Source: Calditrichota bacterium (GTDB lineage: Bacteria > Electryoneota > B3-LCP). Taken from it: 64,000 bases of DNA. How positions within the stretch are numbered: the stretch's first letter is position 1; each line of letters begins with the position of its first letter. The notes under the pieces were generated by a model. That model saw only the letters and a list, made by a program, of their open reading frames with translations. It did not search any database and had not been told where the DNA came from. The position numbers were made by a program, and so were the translations under genes. Of this stretch, positions 35,699 to 43,801 are shown piece by piece. The DNA is taken from assembly GCA_020051775.1 (NCBI GenBank), contig JAGVQJ010000048.1, positions 1 through 64,000 of the forward strand. Reading direction: 5' to 3'.

Positions 35699-36793
35699 TC
35701 ATTCTTCCGAGTGGTGCTGAGGTGAAGGTTGAAGCGTTTCAGGCGGCAAGGCGGAGACTAACTCCTTGAGCGATAGAGCCATCAACCGGGACGTTCCGTA
35801 TACCCGGCCGAGCTGGAAGATCTTGACGAAATCATCGCCGCGATGTTCCACCTGGCGAGCCCAGATCAACTGACCGCTCTCGGCCTTGAGCAACCGGAGA
35901 CTCACCTGTACTGTGGGTATGTCATTCTCTTCAAACTGATCCGTTTCTTGATAGCTCTCGGCCGCCCCAGTGAGGCAATAATCGGCGTCTAAGCTTTCCT
36001 GCAGGGTTTTCAAGGTGGCTAAATCTATCCCATCACGCGGAGCAATCCCAGAGGCAGAAAGTTGCTGGTTTAAAGCCCCGGGTTCAATCACCCGGTAGCC
36101 GCGCTGCATTAAAAGAGATACCAATATATTATCGGTCATTTGCCCTGCGGTAGTCAAAGAGCCGGTATACTCAAGGGGGATGACCATGATAGAGGATTTA
36201 GCCTTACTTTTACCCACGATTACTTGAGCATTAACGAACCACGCCATCCACCATTCACGCAGCTCCTGAATCATGTCATCTATCGCCAGCTCCGCCAAAC
36301 GGTCCGCGGAGGTAATAACTCCCAGGCCCAGCAATCCGGTATGATCCGCGCCAGTGGCGCTGCGAGTGGCGGCCCAAACAACCTCACCGGTGTAGCTGTT
36401 TAACAATCGAGCGGACAACCCAATTTCCGGTTGGTCACCTTTCCGATAACAATCAATGGAGCCTATCAAAATCCAGTTGGTACCGGTTTCGCGGCTGATT
36501 TCCTGGGCCTGTTGTTGGCTTAATTGTCCCGTGTCCCGCACACGATCGCGTCGCAGTAAATCCTGCAGAAGATCATCCTCTATCAGACCAAACCCCGCCG
36601 TAGTCAATCTCTCCCGGACTATGGGCATGAGATAGGTTTTAGCCTCCGCGTCAGACGTGACGTTGCGAAATGGGAGCGCTACCAATACGACCAGCGTCGT
36701 GTCGGCTTGATCCTGTGCGGCACTAGTGAGTGCGGACAGGAGCAGAATCACCACAAGACCGCATCCGGTCAATTTCGTCGCATGAAACCGCAT
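35699..36793 (-). CDS. Tandem CsgG-like periplasmic protein
   Basis: 364 residues, signal peptide to TSAAQ (about 26). Two copies of a CsgG/GNA1162-like fold are apparent. The first has ALPFRNVTSD at 39-48, GTNWILIGSIDCY near 104 and LLNSYTGEVVW. The second has VIPLEYTGSLTTAGQMTDN near 205, DADYCLTGAAESY and LLKAESGQLIWARQ. There is no lipobox, unlike its neighbour. CsgG-like proteins build secretion pores or regulatory lipoprotein complexes; the tandem form here is not one I know. Cotranscribed with 36809-37387 (15-nt gap). Confidence 0.6.
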   Translation of the reverse strand: MRFHATKLTGCGLVVILLLSALTSAAQDQADTTLVVLVALPFRNVTSDAEAKTYLMPIVRERLTTAGFGLIEDDLLQDLLRRDRVRDTGQLSQQQAQEISRETGTNWILIGSIDCYRKGDQPEIGLSARLLNSYTGEVVWAATRSATGADHTGLLGLGVITSADRLAELAIDDMIQELREWWMAWFVNAQVIVGKSKAKSSIMVIPLEYTGSLTTAGQMTDNILVSLLMQRGYRVIEPGALNQQLSASGIAPRDGIDLATLKTLQESLDADYCLTGAAESYQETDQFEENDIPTVQVSLRLLKAESGQLIWARQVEHRGDDFVKIFQLGRVYGTSRLMALSLKELVSALPPETLQPSPQHHSEE

Positions 36794-36808
36794 GAAATCC
36801 TGCCAGAA

Positions 36809-37387
36809 TTATTTGATCAGCGACTTTAAAACGTTGCGGGAGCATTCCCGCATCGTCTCGGCGTTGGATTTGGGTGAAAGTCCGAAGAGAGAAGCCATTA
36901 GACCAGGGCGACCATCGGTGCGTGTAGCGGACCAGACGGTCGCCCCGGTTTCGGTCTCCACCATACGCAGATCGAGTGTAACGGTATTGATGCTTATGCC
37001 CCCACTGCGGGTCGAACCCGATTCGCTGACACTACCGAAAATCAGAGCTTGAGCGCCCAAGCGCTTGCCTAAATCTTTGATTTGCTGCAAATCCAGACTG
37101 GGATTGCGAAGTGCGTTCATCTCGGACAAGGCTTTGGCAGTCTCGCCGGGTTCTATCACGATAAAAGTTTCACTGGCCAGCAGCTCGGTGAGGAAGGCCG
37201 TCGTGGCGTGCTTACCCGCCATCTGGGAAGCCGACAGGTTTTCAAAGGGAATGACCGCCACTTTTTCGACGTAACCGAAATTGAAGGAATGGTCCAGGAA
37301 GGCGTGTGAGCCCCCACAACTGGATATAAACAATAAAACCAGCAGCAACACTGCGAGTTGTACTCCAATGTGAGTTCGTGTCACCAT
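36809..37387 (-). CDS. LpoB/CsgG-like lipoprotein
   Basis: 192 residues from ATG at 37387, which has AAAGGT 8 nt upstream. Lipobox LLFISSCGG, so anchored by an N-terminal lipidated Cys. Next VAVIPFENLS, then GAQALIFGSVSES and VETETGATVWSATR, the CsgG/LpoB/DUF799 layout. The short C-terminus with RECSRNVLKSL is a helix. It may form, with the tandem CsgG-like neighbour, a collar or secretion pore for the cytochrome filament. That is inference from position. Confidence 0.7.
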   Translation of the reverse strand: MVTRTHIGVQLAVLLLVLLFISSCGGSHAFLDHSFNFGYVEKVAVIPFENLSASQMAGKHATTAFLTELLASETFIVIEPGETAKALSEMNALRNPSLDLQQIKDLGKRLGAQALIFGSVSESGSTRSGGISINTVTLDLRMVETETGATVWSATRTDGRPGLMASLFGLSPKSNAETMRECSRNVLKSLIK

Positions 37388-37397
37388 GATAGTACCT

Positions 37398-39515
37398 TTA
37401 GAAACTGGCATTCAGTCCCACCTGATAGGAGGAATTCTCCTCGGTTAGACCGTTGGTAATTTTATTATGAGAATATCCGGCAAAGCTGCTGACTCTATCG
37501 CTGATAAGGTAAGAGAGTTGCATGTTCAAGATTCGAGTACTATAATTTGATCCGAGGCTTCCGGTGTTGGTTTGAAAACGCAAATTGGCGCTGGTGGAAA
37601 TTTTTCGAGTCAAATCCCATCCGACGGAATAGTCCTGCGTAAGGCTCTCATTACCTTCCTCCTGCCCATAAGTAATGCCTCCTCGCAAGAAGAGTGCCGG
37701 AGTCATCCTGTAGTTAAAGCGCAGATCCGCTTCATCTCGATGGCCGTCCGGGTACAAATAATTGGACATATAGACTCGACGGGTTACCGTGCTGATCAGA
37801 TTCAAATTCTGATAAGGCGTGGCGTCGGCTGATAACCGGTAGGTCCAGCTGTCGGTAACGAGCGTAGAGGACGTTGTCGGCCGTTCGCTGCGTGAAAATC
37901 CGGTCTCAGTCAAGATGTTTAACCCGGGAATCAACACCGCCGACAGATGGAAAAGCGCCGAATGCGTCAATTGAGTTTGATCTTGATTCTGCCAGGATCT
38001 CAACCTCGATCCGGAGAGTGAGGTTTCCAAGGTTTTCAGCGGATTCAGCAAAAAGATCAGCGAATATAATTCTGTTTCGAGGGAGGTAACCAATCCCGTC
38101 CGATAATCTGTCAATCCGCGTTGATAGCGCCCTACGGAACTGAACTTGTCGTTGGGTCGGAAAGAAACCGTGCCCGAGACGTTGGCATCACGTCGTTGTT
38201 GCCCGGAAAGGTCCTCCACCTGCGACCCGAAAACCGCATCAGTGCTTAGCCGCCAATAGGAGTGCGCCTGGTAAGACAGACTGGCATTCACACGGTGATT
38301 CCGCGTCAGGTCTGGACCCAATCCCAGGATTTGATCGCTGATATAACCTTGAATTTCAGTAACGTAAACTTCCGGTTGCTCGTCCGTCGTGGTGTTGATG
38401 ACTTTAAAATAGCGGGCGGTGGTCGTAGGGAAACTTATCTCATAACGATGAAGTGGTCCGTTAAAAGTGGATAGTACGCCGCCGGCTTGAATCGTCCAGG
38501 CAAGATTATCGCCGCTGGTGTACACCGACCACGCCAGGGAAGGATCCGCGGTGCGATCAGTGTATAGGTAAATCACACTTAAGGTGCGCGCCAGAGAGAG
38601 ATCGAAGCCAATATTCTGGTGCAGAAAGGTGCCGCCGAGATTGATACCGGTAGATTGTTCCACGTTGCCGTCAATCAATGTCGCCAGCGTATCAAGAGGC
38701 CCCAAAGTGGGACTGGCATCCTGTTGGTAAAGCCCTATGACGGCAGGTATTTGTATAAACGGCATCACCGCCTGACTGGATTCCTGGCGACGGTGGGTAT
38801 AATTGAACATGTAATTACCGGCAAACAAAAGGCGGTTTTTAATCAAATTATTGGAATAATCCAACCTGAAAATATGCTGCTCCAGGTTTTGCGAGATTCC
38901 GCCGCTCAAATTATCGAACCGTTGATTAGTGTAAGTGTAATAGGAATTCGCATGCTTATAAGAATAATTGGCGGCATACTGAAATCGTCTCTCTTCATTA
39001 TCGGAAGGTAGTAGACCGGCGTTGATGGCGCTGTGACTCCAATCATACGACACAGTGCTTTGAGGAATGCGGCGATTGAAGGTGGTTTTAAAATAGATGC
39101 CGGCGCTACGACTTATCGTATTGTTCACGGTGGCACGATCCCGTATTTGACGATATCGCGCATGAACTCCCAAATTGAAGAAGGGATTAACCCAATTCAG
39201 ATTACCGGACGGCATCAATTCACCCTGCCAACCATTTGCTTCGGCAGTCTGAAAAGTTTGAATGTCATGGTAAGTCAAGGATAGATGTACGGAGATATAA
39301 GGCAAAAGTGAGCGGCTATAATTCATCATGTACTGCTGATCTAATGATCTAAGCCTCGAGGTATCCACTTCGGTATCCATTCCTAAAAAACGCGCGCTTC
39401 CATGCAGGTTGTTGAAGGCCGTTGCCTCCGGCGGACTCAGAGTCGTCCCCGCAAACATGATCAATATCAGGAAGGTTCTATGTACCAAACCCCATGTTTT
39501 CTGGAAATGTTTCAT
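37398..39515 (-). CDS. Outer-membrane beta-barrel with inserted discoidin-like segment
   Basis: 705 residues. Signal peptide to EATAF (about 34), then long runs of amphipathic strands (residues 65-260 and 395-705) rich in Tyr, Arg, Asn and Ser, ending NASF with the C-terminal Phe of Bam-dependent barrels. Residues about 275-392 break the pattern and read as an F5/8-type (discoidin) beta-sandwich: SVIYLYTDR, WSVYTSGDN, then RYEISFPTTTARYFKV and VYVTEIQGY. The large barrel between cytochrome genes fits the porin of a porin-cytochrome conduit (MtrB-like in role, not clearly in sequence). The inserted domain may face outside and bind carbohydrate or the filament. Confidence 0.7.
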   Translation of the reverse strand: MKHFQKTWGLVHRTFLILIMFAGTTLSPPEATAFNNLHGSARFLGMDTEVDTSRLRSLDQQYMMNYSRSLLPYISVHLSLTYHDIQTFQTAEANGWQGELMPSGNLNWVNPFFNLGVHARYRQIRDRATVNNTISRSAGIYFKTTFNRRIPQSTVSYDWSHSAINAGLLPSDNEERRFQYAANYSYKHANSYYTYTNQRFDNLSGGISQNLEQHIFRLDYSNNLIKNRLLFAGNYMFNYTHRRQESSQAVMPFIQIPAVIGLYQQDASPTLGPLDTLATLIDGNVEQSTGINLGGTFLHQNIGFDLSLARTLSVIYLYTDRTADPSLAWSVYTSGDNLAWTIQAGGVLSTFNGPLHRYEISFPTTTARYFKVINTTTDEQPEVYVTEIQGYISDQILGLGPDLTRNHRVNASLSYQAHSYWRLSTDAVFGSQVEDLSGQQRRDANVSGTVSFRPNDKFSSVGRYQRGLTDYRTGLVTSLETELYSLIFLLNPLKTLETSLSGSRLRSWQNQDQTQLTHSALFHLSAVLIPGLNILTETGFSRSERPTTSSTLVTDSWTYRLSADATPYQNLNLISTVTRRVYMSNYLYPDGHRDEADLRFNYRMTPALFLRGGITYGQEEGNESLTQDYSVGWDLTRKISTSANLRFQTNTGSLGSNYSTRILNMQLSYLISDRVSSFAGYSHNKITNGLTEENSSYQVGLNASF

Positions 39516-39532
39516 CAGCTCGCGTTAACCGA

Positions 39533-40933
39533 TTAGGGGAAGACAATGGCGCAAGGTTTCAGTCCCGTAGCAATCACGCCCTTGACTTGTCCCGCATTTC
39601 TGCCAATCAGACTGAGATTATTGGATTCGGAACAGACAACATACAGAAGTGCACCTTCAGGATCCAGAGCTAACCGCTTGGGGAAGGACTTCACTGCGAT
39701 CTGGTTTATATCCAAATTCAGCGCCAGTTTCAGTATGGCCACAAGGTTAAGGTTTTCGATAGAGCAATAGAGTGTACCGGCGCGAGCATCGCTGACCAGG
39801 TCATTAACGGAATGAGTGGTATTCAGCGTCCCGGAGACGGTGAAAGTCTCAGTATTAATCTGAGTGATAGTTCCAGAACCGTAATTGGCAACATAAAGCC
39901 TTTGGCCTGGCGCATCAAGCTCCAAGCTGACCGGATTAGATCCCACGGACAGGTTGCGCGGAGCCGCTGTCATGGTTGCGTTGAAGGCGGAAATGTCATC
40001 CGATAAGCTATTGGCCGTATAAACCCAGCCGCTGGCCGGATCAGCGACAATGTCGTTGGGGGCCGTACCCACGCTTATTTTATCGCGGCGACTGAAGTTG
40101 AAGGCATCAATAATGGAGACGCTGTTCGATCCGCGGTTGGCGGTAAAGAGCAGGCGTTCATCGCCGGACAGTGTCAGCGCGGAGGGCTCGTCGCCGAAAT
40201 CCAAGTCTATCAGCGCTCGAGGAATTCGCGTGTTCAACTCCAGAACCGAAACATTGTGAGACCCGGCATTGGCTACAAACAGTAGATTCCGTTTGACACT
40301 GACGGCTAAGCCGCGAGGTTTGGCACCGACTCGCACTATGCCAACTACCTCGCTACGAATGCGATCAATGACCGATAAGTTGTCGGATGCCTCATTGGCA
40401 ACAAATGCCAGGGCGGTAACCGGAGGGATTATTTTTTTCACCTGGCGAAAACGGCCGTAAGCGTTTGAATCTGCCAGGGGAGCCGACGTCCATTGTAAAA
40501 AAAGAGCCTTTGCCTGTCCTTGTTCTATGCTGACATTCAAGGGAAGCGAGATGATCCTGCGGGCGGAATCGGCGCTGTCGGCTTGGGTAACATGATTAGA
40601 GGCGAGAGAGAGGATTAAGGAATGGTACTGACCTGGGTCAACCAGGGATTCCGCCAATAGAATTTGTTGCTGGGAAAGTTCTTGCAGCTTGAGGCGGGGG
40701 GTAACCAGAGTAATTTCGTGAGAAGCGTATTCGCCTTGCAGTATCAGGCGTTCGAAGGTGAGAGTAGAATCGGAGTGAGTTGAGATTTTTTCGAGGTAAA
40801 TCGCGACTTGCCCGAACGACTCTTGGGCGCGAAGGCGCGGTGAACACGACCACAAGCTTAAAGTGATCAATAATAAGCAAAATTTTGCCGCCGCTGTAGC
40901 AAAGCAATGTCCGGTTTTCGACTTTTGATCCAC
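39533..40933 (-). CDS. YVTN-type beta-propeller lipoprotein
   Basis: About 466 residues. The start GTG at 40933 has GAGAG 5 nt upstream; TTG at 40945 is an alternative. The lipobox is LSLWSC. Residues 40-160 form an N-terminal beta-domain; 165-470 form a propeller with repeated FVANEASDNLSVID, FVANAGSHNVSVLEL, FTANRGSNSVSIID, YVANYGSGTITQIN motifs, about seven blades. It would sit on the outer membrane as a scaffold. Propeller proteins also flank cytochrome wire genes in Geobacter as I recall. Confidence 0.82.
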   Translation of the reverse strand: MDQKSKTGHCFATAAAKFCLLLITLSLWSCSPRLRAQESFGQVAIYLEKISTHSDSTLTFERLILQGEYASHEITLVTPRLKLQELSQQQILLAESLVDPGQYHSLILSLASNHVTQADSADSARRIISLPLNVSIEQGQAKALFLQWTSAPLADSNAYGRFRQVKKIIPPVTALAFVANEASDNLSVIDRIRSEVVGIVRVGAKPRGLAVSVKRNLLFVANAGSHNVSVLELNTRIPRALIDLDFGDEPSALTLSGDERLLFTANRGSNSVSIIDAFNFSRRDKISVGTAPNDIVADPASGWVYTANSLSDDISAFNATMTAAPRNLSVGSNPVSLELDAPGQRLYVANYGSGTITQINTETFTVSGTLNTTHSVNDLVSDARAGTLYCSIENLNLVAILKLALNLDINQIAVKSFPKRLALDPEGALLYVVCSESNNLSLIGRNAGQVKGVIATGLKPCAIVFP

Positions 40934-40961
40934 GCGTGCTCTCAATTTATATTAAGCAGTG

Positions 40962-40995
40962 CAGGTCGGCGCCCGAAAATCTGGGCGCCGACCTG
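40962..40995 (-). other. Strong intercistronic hairpin after the OmcS-like gene
   Basis: A perfect 13-bp stem, CAGGTCGGCGCCC (40962-40974) with GGGCGCCGACCTG (40983-40995), loop of 8 nt, no T-run. It stands in the 111-nt gap between the OmcS-like gene and the conduit genes. It may stabilise the upstream messenger or cause partial termination, so that the filament subunit is made in excess. Confidence 0.7.
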
Positions 40996-41044
40996 ACTGG
41001 AATGGGTACTATGACCGATCGCCATGTAGAAAGTAGATCGGGAT

Positions 41045-42124
41045 TTAAGGATTCAGTTCGTCGCCTTCATCCTTGTTGTGGCACTTGTTGCAGAGCGAGC
41101 GCTGATCGGCGCCTGACCCAGCGTACGGATTGGGCATAGCCCAAGAGCCGGATTCCACGCCTTCTTCAGACCACACGGTAATTTTGAAGTCCCAACGGCC
41201 AATGTCCGGGCCGGTGGTAGCGTGTGCACGGTGGCAAGTCAAGCACATGACTTTGGAATTGGCGGTCGGGCCGCCAGCCGAGGTGATGGTCATGGCCGGA
41301 TCTTCGAAGGGAACCATAGCCAGATAAGAGGCCGTGGGGTCGCCGCCGTTTTGATTGGCCGTACCAGCGTAGATGCCATAACGGGTGGCTTCTTCACCAG
41401 TCAGAGTAGATCCACTGGGGTGCAAGTTGTGTGTGGAGTTATGGAAATCCGCATGGCAATTGGAGCACCATTCGGACATACCGCCCTGATAAGCGGTGTG
41501 GTTGGCGTTGGATTCGGCTGAAGAGGTGCTGATGCCGGCAGCTTCCGGAGCCGGGTTGGTGAAGGTATACAGACCGTCCTGGATGGGACCGGTGGTGTTC
41601 AACAGGCGCATGTGTTCATTGCCATGCGGGTCGTGGCAACTGGTGCAGCCCAAGATGGAGGACGGGAAACTGCCGCCGGGGCCCATGGTGAAAGTGGGGT
41701 CAGCCGCCAGATTTTTACTCGGAGCAACGATGCTGTGACCGCCTTTGTAACCGGGGATGAAATTGGCGGTAAGGTGGCCGTTGTGGCCGTCATTCAGGTT
41801 ATCTTCCAACAAGAATACGAAATCGCCGGCGCCCTGTTCGGACTGGGGAGCCAACATGTTGGCAGACAGAACATAGCGGCCATTGGATGTTGTCCCTGTC
41901 TGCGTATGGCAAGACAGACAGACATCGCTGGGGGTTTCATCCTTCAACAGCCAGGAGTTTCCATTGGGGGCATTGGGATCAACCGGCTGACCATCTTGGC
42001 TGTTGTGCATCGTGTGGCATCCGCCACAATAAGCCACACCGCCATCGTGGAAGGCAAGAGCAATACCGCTTAATGATAAAGCCACGGCAATGCTCAGGGT
42101 ACCGACTAGTAATGCTTTACGCAT
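41045..42124 (-). CDS. OmcS-like hexaheme cytochrome (candidate nanowire subunit)
   Basis: 359 residues. Signal peptide of 24 (ends GIALA), mature start FHDGGVAYCGGCHTMHNS. Six CXXCH motifs begin at C33, C69, C160, C220, C294 and C345. The beginning, GHSIVAP (129), TSCHDPHG (161), GMSEWCSNCHADFHNS (215), CLTCHRAHA (294) and LCNKCHNKD (345) match Geobacter sulfurreducens OmcS as I remember it, in the same order and with six haems. H40 is residue 16 of the mature chain. In OmcS, His16 ligates haem 5 of the neighbouring subunit, the bond that makes the filament. The mature chain is shorter than OmcS (335 against about 407), the loss lying in loops. GAGGAAAG gives a strong ribosome site, as expected for an abundant product. 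Confidence 0.87.
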   Translation of the reverse strand: MRKALLVGTLSIAVALSLSGIALAFHDGGVAYCGGCHTMHNSQDGQPVDPNAPNGNSWLLKDETPSDVCLSCHTQTGTTSNGRYVLSANMLAPQSEQGAGDFVFLLEDNLNDGHNGHLTANFIPGYKGGHSIVAPSKNLAADPTFTMGPGGSFPSSILGCTSCHDPHGNEHMRLLNTTGPIQDGLYTFTNPAPEAAGISTSSAESNANHTAYQGGMSEWCSNCHADFHNSTHNLHPSGSTLTGEEATRYGIYAGTANQNGGDPTASYLAMVPFEDPAMTITSAGGPTANSKVMCLTCHRAHATTGPDIGRWDFKITVWSEEGVESGSWAMPNPYAGSGADQRSLCNKCHNKDEGDELNP

Positions 42125-42216
42125 GCTTTCCTCCTAAATCTCCATTCATGTTTGATCCTCCACAGATCGTTACCCCGGTGCGGTACAAAAGATGCTAACG
42201 TGTTGATTTGAAACTG

Positions 42217-43206
42217 CTATTCGTCCACGACGATGGTGCTTTCCATCTGCGATGGTGCGGATTCGACTTCTGCCGGAAGCTGCAGTACCTGTACCATGTT
42301 ATTGAATCCTTGCGTCACCCAGACACGGTTTCGAGCATCAACCATAATGTCAATTGGATGATAAAACCATCCTGGATCTTTGCCCATGCCGCCGAATTCG
42401 CCGTTGACTCTACCCGTGCTATCGTAGCTGACTACGGTGTGCCGGTGTTTATCCAAGACCAGCACGTTGTGGTTTAGGTCAGTTGAAACCGCCAGCGGGA
42501 AGGATAATTCGCCGTATCCTGCGCCGGACTGACCGACCACGGTGACCAATGAACCTTGAGTGTTGTAACAATAAACCGAGCCAAGCATGGGCAAAGGAAT
42601 GTAAATCAGGTCTCCATCCAGATGGATGGCGCCCAGCATCTGCTCGCGGCGAAGATTATCTTTCAAATCCTGGAAAATGGGGAACTCGTTTACGTAATCG
42701 CCGGATAAATTGCAGGTTATTATTCGACCACCTAATTCGTCTGTCAAAAACATCCGATCTTGATCCTTGATCACCAAACTGCCGATGGCCAGAGAATCGG
42801 AGTCAGGACCGCCCTGAATCACAAAGGGATATAGATAATCTCCATTATAATCAAAAACTTGAATAGAAGAACCGTTTACCAACATGCTCAGAATGTACAT
42901 CCGTCCTTGGTCATCAACGGCAATGTCTATGGGGGACTGCAACTTATCTTGGTTGGCGAATTCGAAAAGGTAGTTTCCTTGCGAATTTAAGATCACTACG
43001 CGGTTGTGGCCGGTATCAAGAAGATAGAACTCACCCGTGCGATGATCCTGACGCACTCGCCGGGGCTGGTCTAATTGCAGAGCCGTTTCCTCGGTTCCCA
43101 GCGCGAAAATAAACTTTGCCGATATTCTGGTGTAAGCATCCTGCCCCCAGGAAACTCCCATAGTGAGAAGCGTTACAAACAGAATAACAAGCGTCTTTCC
43201 GGCCAT
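42217..43206 (-). CDS. Secreted NHL-repeat beta-propeller
   Basis: 329 residues, signal peptide to VSWGQ (about 22). Six-bladed NHL-type propeller: LDQPRRVRQDHRTGEFYLLD, SPIDIAVDDQGRMYIL, FPLAVSTDLNHNVLVLD, HPIDIMVDARNRVWV. No lipobox. First gene of the operon. An NHL protein (GSU2505) lies next to omcS in Geobacter as I recall, so the pair NHL plus OmcS-like cytochrome is conserved gene order across distant phyla, if correct. Possible role: chaperone or cap for filament assembly. Confidence 0.85.
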   Translation of the reverse strand: MAGKTLVILFVTLLTMGVSWGQDAYTRISAKFIFALGTEETALQLDQPRRVRQDHRTGEFYLLDTGHNRVVILNSQGNYLFEFANQDKLQSPIDIAVDDQGRMYILSMLVNGSSIQVFDYNGDYLYPFVIQGGPDSDSLAIGSLVIKDQDRMFLTDELGGRIITCNLSGDYVNEFPIFQDLKDNLRREQMLGAIHLDGDLIYIPLPMLGSVYCYNTQGSLVTVVGQSGAGYGELSFPLAVSTDLNHNVLVLDKHRHTVVSYDSTGRVNGEFGGMGKDPGWFYHPIDIMVDARNRVWVTQGFNNMVQVLQLPAEVESAPSQMESTIVVDE

Positions 43207-43264
43207 TCTCCTCTTGATAAATTCTATTATTTTGTGTTATTTTTCACTTAAAGGCAAATAAATT

Positions 43265-43302
43265 GGGGATATTCCAGCCTGTCACGGCTCCAGAATATCC
43301 CC
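43265..43302 (-). promoter_or_regulatory. Leader hairpin of the electron-transfer operon
   Basis: GGGGATATTC (43265-43274) pairs with GAATATCCCC (43293-43302); an inner AGCC/GGCT stem extends it. It lies between the promoter and the first gene, about 59 nt before the NHL start, with a smaller ACGCT/AGCGT hairpin at 43312-43324. It could be an attenuator or a protein-binding RNA element. I looked for the GEMM-I riboswitch known from Geobacter cytochrome genes and did not find its core sequence. Confidence 0.55.
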
Positions 43303-43347
43303 GGTATTCGGACGCTGTTAGCGTACTGCTCCACAAAACTCGAAAAT

Positions 43348-43390
43348 AATATAAACAAAAAATTTCACAAAAGCAAGCGATTTTTTGCAC
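43348..43390 (-). promoter_or_regulatory. Promoter of the electron-transfer operon with palindromic upstream motif
   Basis: Minus strand: TTGCTT (43376-43371), 17-nt spacer, TATATT (43353-43348). Directly upstream, GTGCAAAAAATCGC (43390-43377) matches the motif at 11398-11412, 59150-59163 and 63953-63966. Leader of about 135 nt to the NHL gene. Confidence 0.65.
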
Positions 43391-43544
43391 AAATTATTTT
43401 CCGGATGTGCAACGGATCACATTTTTCGTTAATTTAGGAACGAACTCTTCTGTATAATCGTAATAAATATACAAAAATCCGGCACGTTATACTGTGGTCT
43501 ACATCACAACAACGACCCTCTATACGAAAAATTTACGAAACATG

Positions 43545-43573
43545 TTGACTTTGTGATATTTTTCATTTATACT
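43545..43573 (+). promoter_or_regulatory. Promoter TTGACT-17-TATACT of the hydrogenase operon
   Basis: TTGACT (43545-43550), 17-nt spacer, TATACT (43568-43573). Transcription would begin only a few bases before AGGAG (43580-43584) and the ATG at 43592, giving a very short leader. It faces away from the electron-transfer promoter in a 385-nt shared gap. Confidence 0.75.
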
Positions 43574-43591
43574 TAAGGTGAGGAGATCATC

Positions 43592-43801
43592 ATGGACAAA
43601 GTGACTCTTAAAATTCCACGCCCGTTGTATAACCGCATCAAGCAGGTTATTGAACCTTCGGGATTCAGCTCGGTCAATGAATTCGTAGTTTACGTGCTAC
43701 GGGATCTGGTCGCCCAACTATCCACAGCCGAGCGTGATGAGCTGTCAGCCAATGAGGTCGAAGCCATTCGCAAACGCTTGAAGAGCATAGGTTACCTGTA
43801 A
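43592..43801 (+). CDS. Small ribbon-helix-helix-like protein
   Basis: 69 residues. VTLKIPRPLYNRIKQVI (4-20) looks like the DNA-contacting strand and first helix of a CopG/MetJ-type fold. SSVNEFVVYVLRDLVAQL (27-44) fits the second helix, and a further helix with LSANEVEAIRKRLKSIGYL closes it. It has a good ribosome site and its own promoter, so it is a real gene. It stands first, 117 nt before hydB, and is a candidate regulator of the hydrogenase genes or of the divergent operon. Confidence 0.75.
   Translation: MDKVTLKIPRPLYNRIKQVIEPSGFSSVNEFVVYVLRDLVAQLSTAERDELSANEVEAIRKRLKSIGYL

Noticed and set aside
37398-39515. Calling the barrel MtrB
   Set aside because: Its role may be similar, but I see no N-terminal CXXC typical of MtrB and the inserted domain does not fit, so only 'barrel' is claimed.
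43207-43400. GEMM-I (cyclic dinucleotide) riboswitch before the electron-transfer operon
   Set aside because: Geobacter cytochrome genes often carry one, but the conserved core around the tetraloop and its receptor is absent; only simple hairpins are present.
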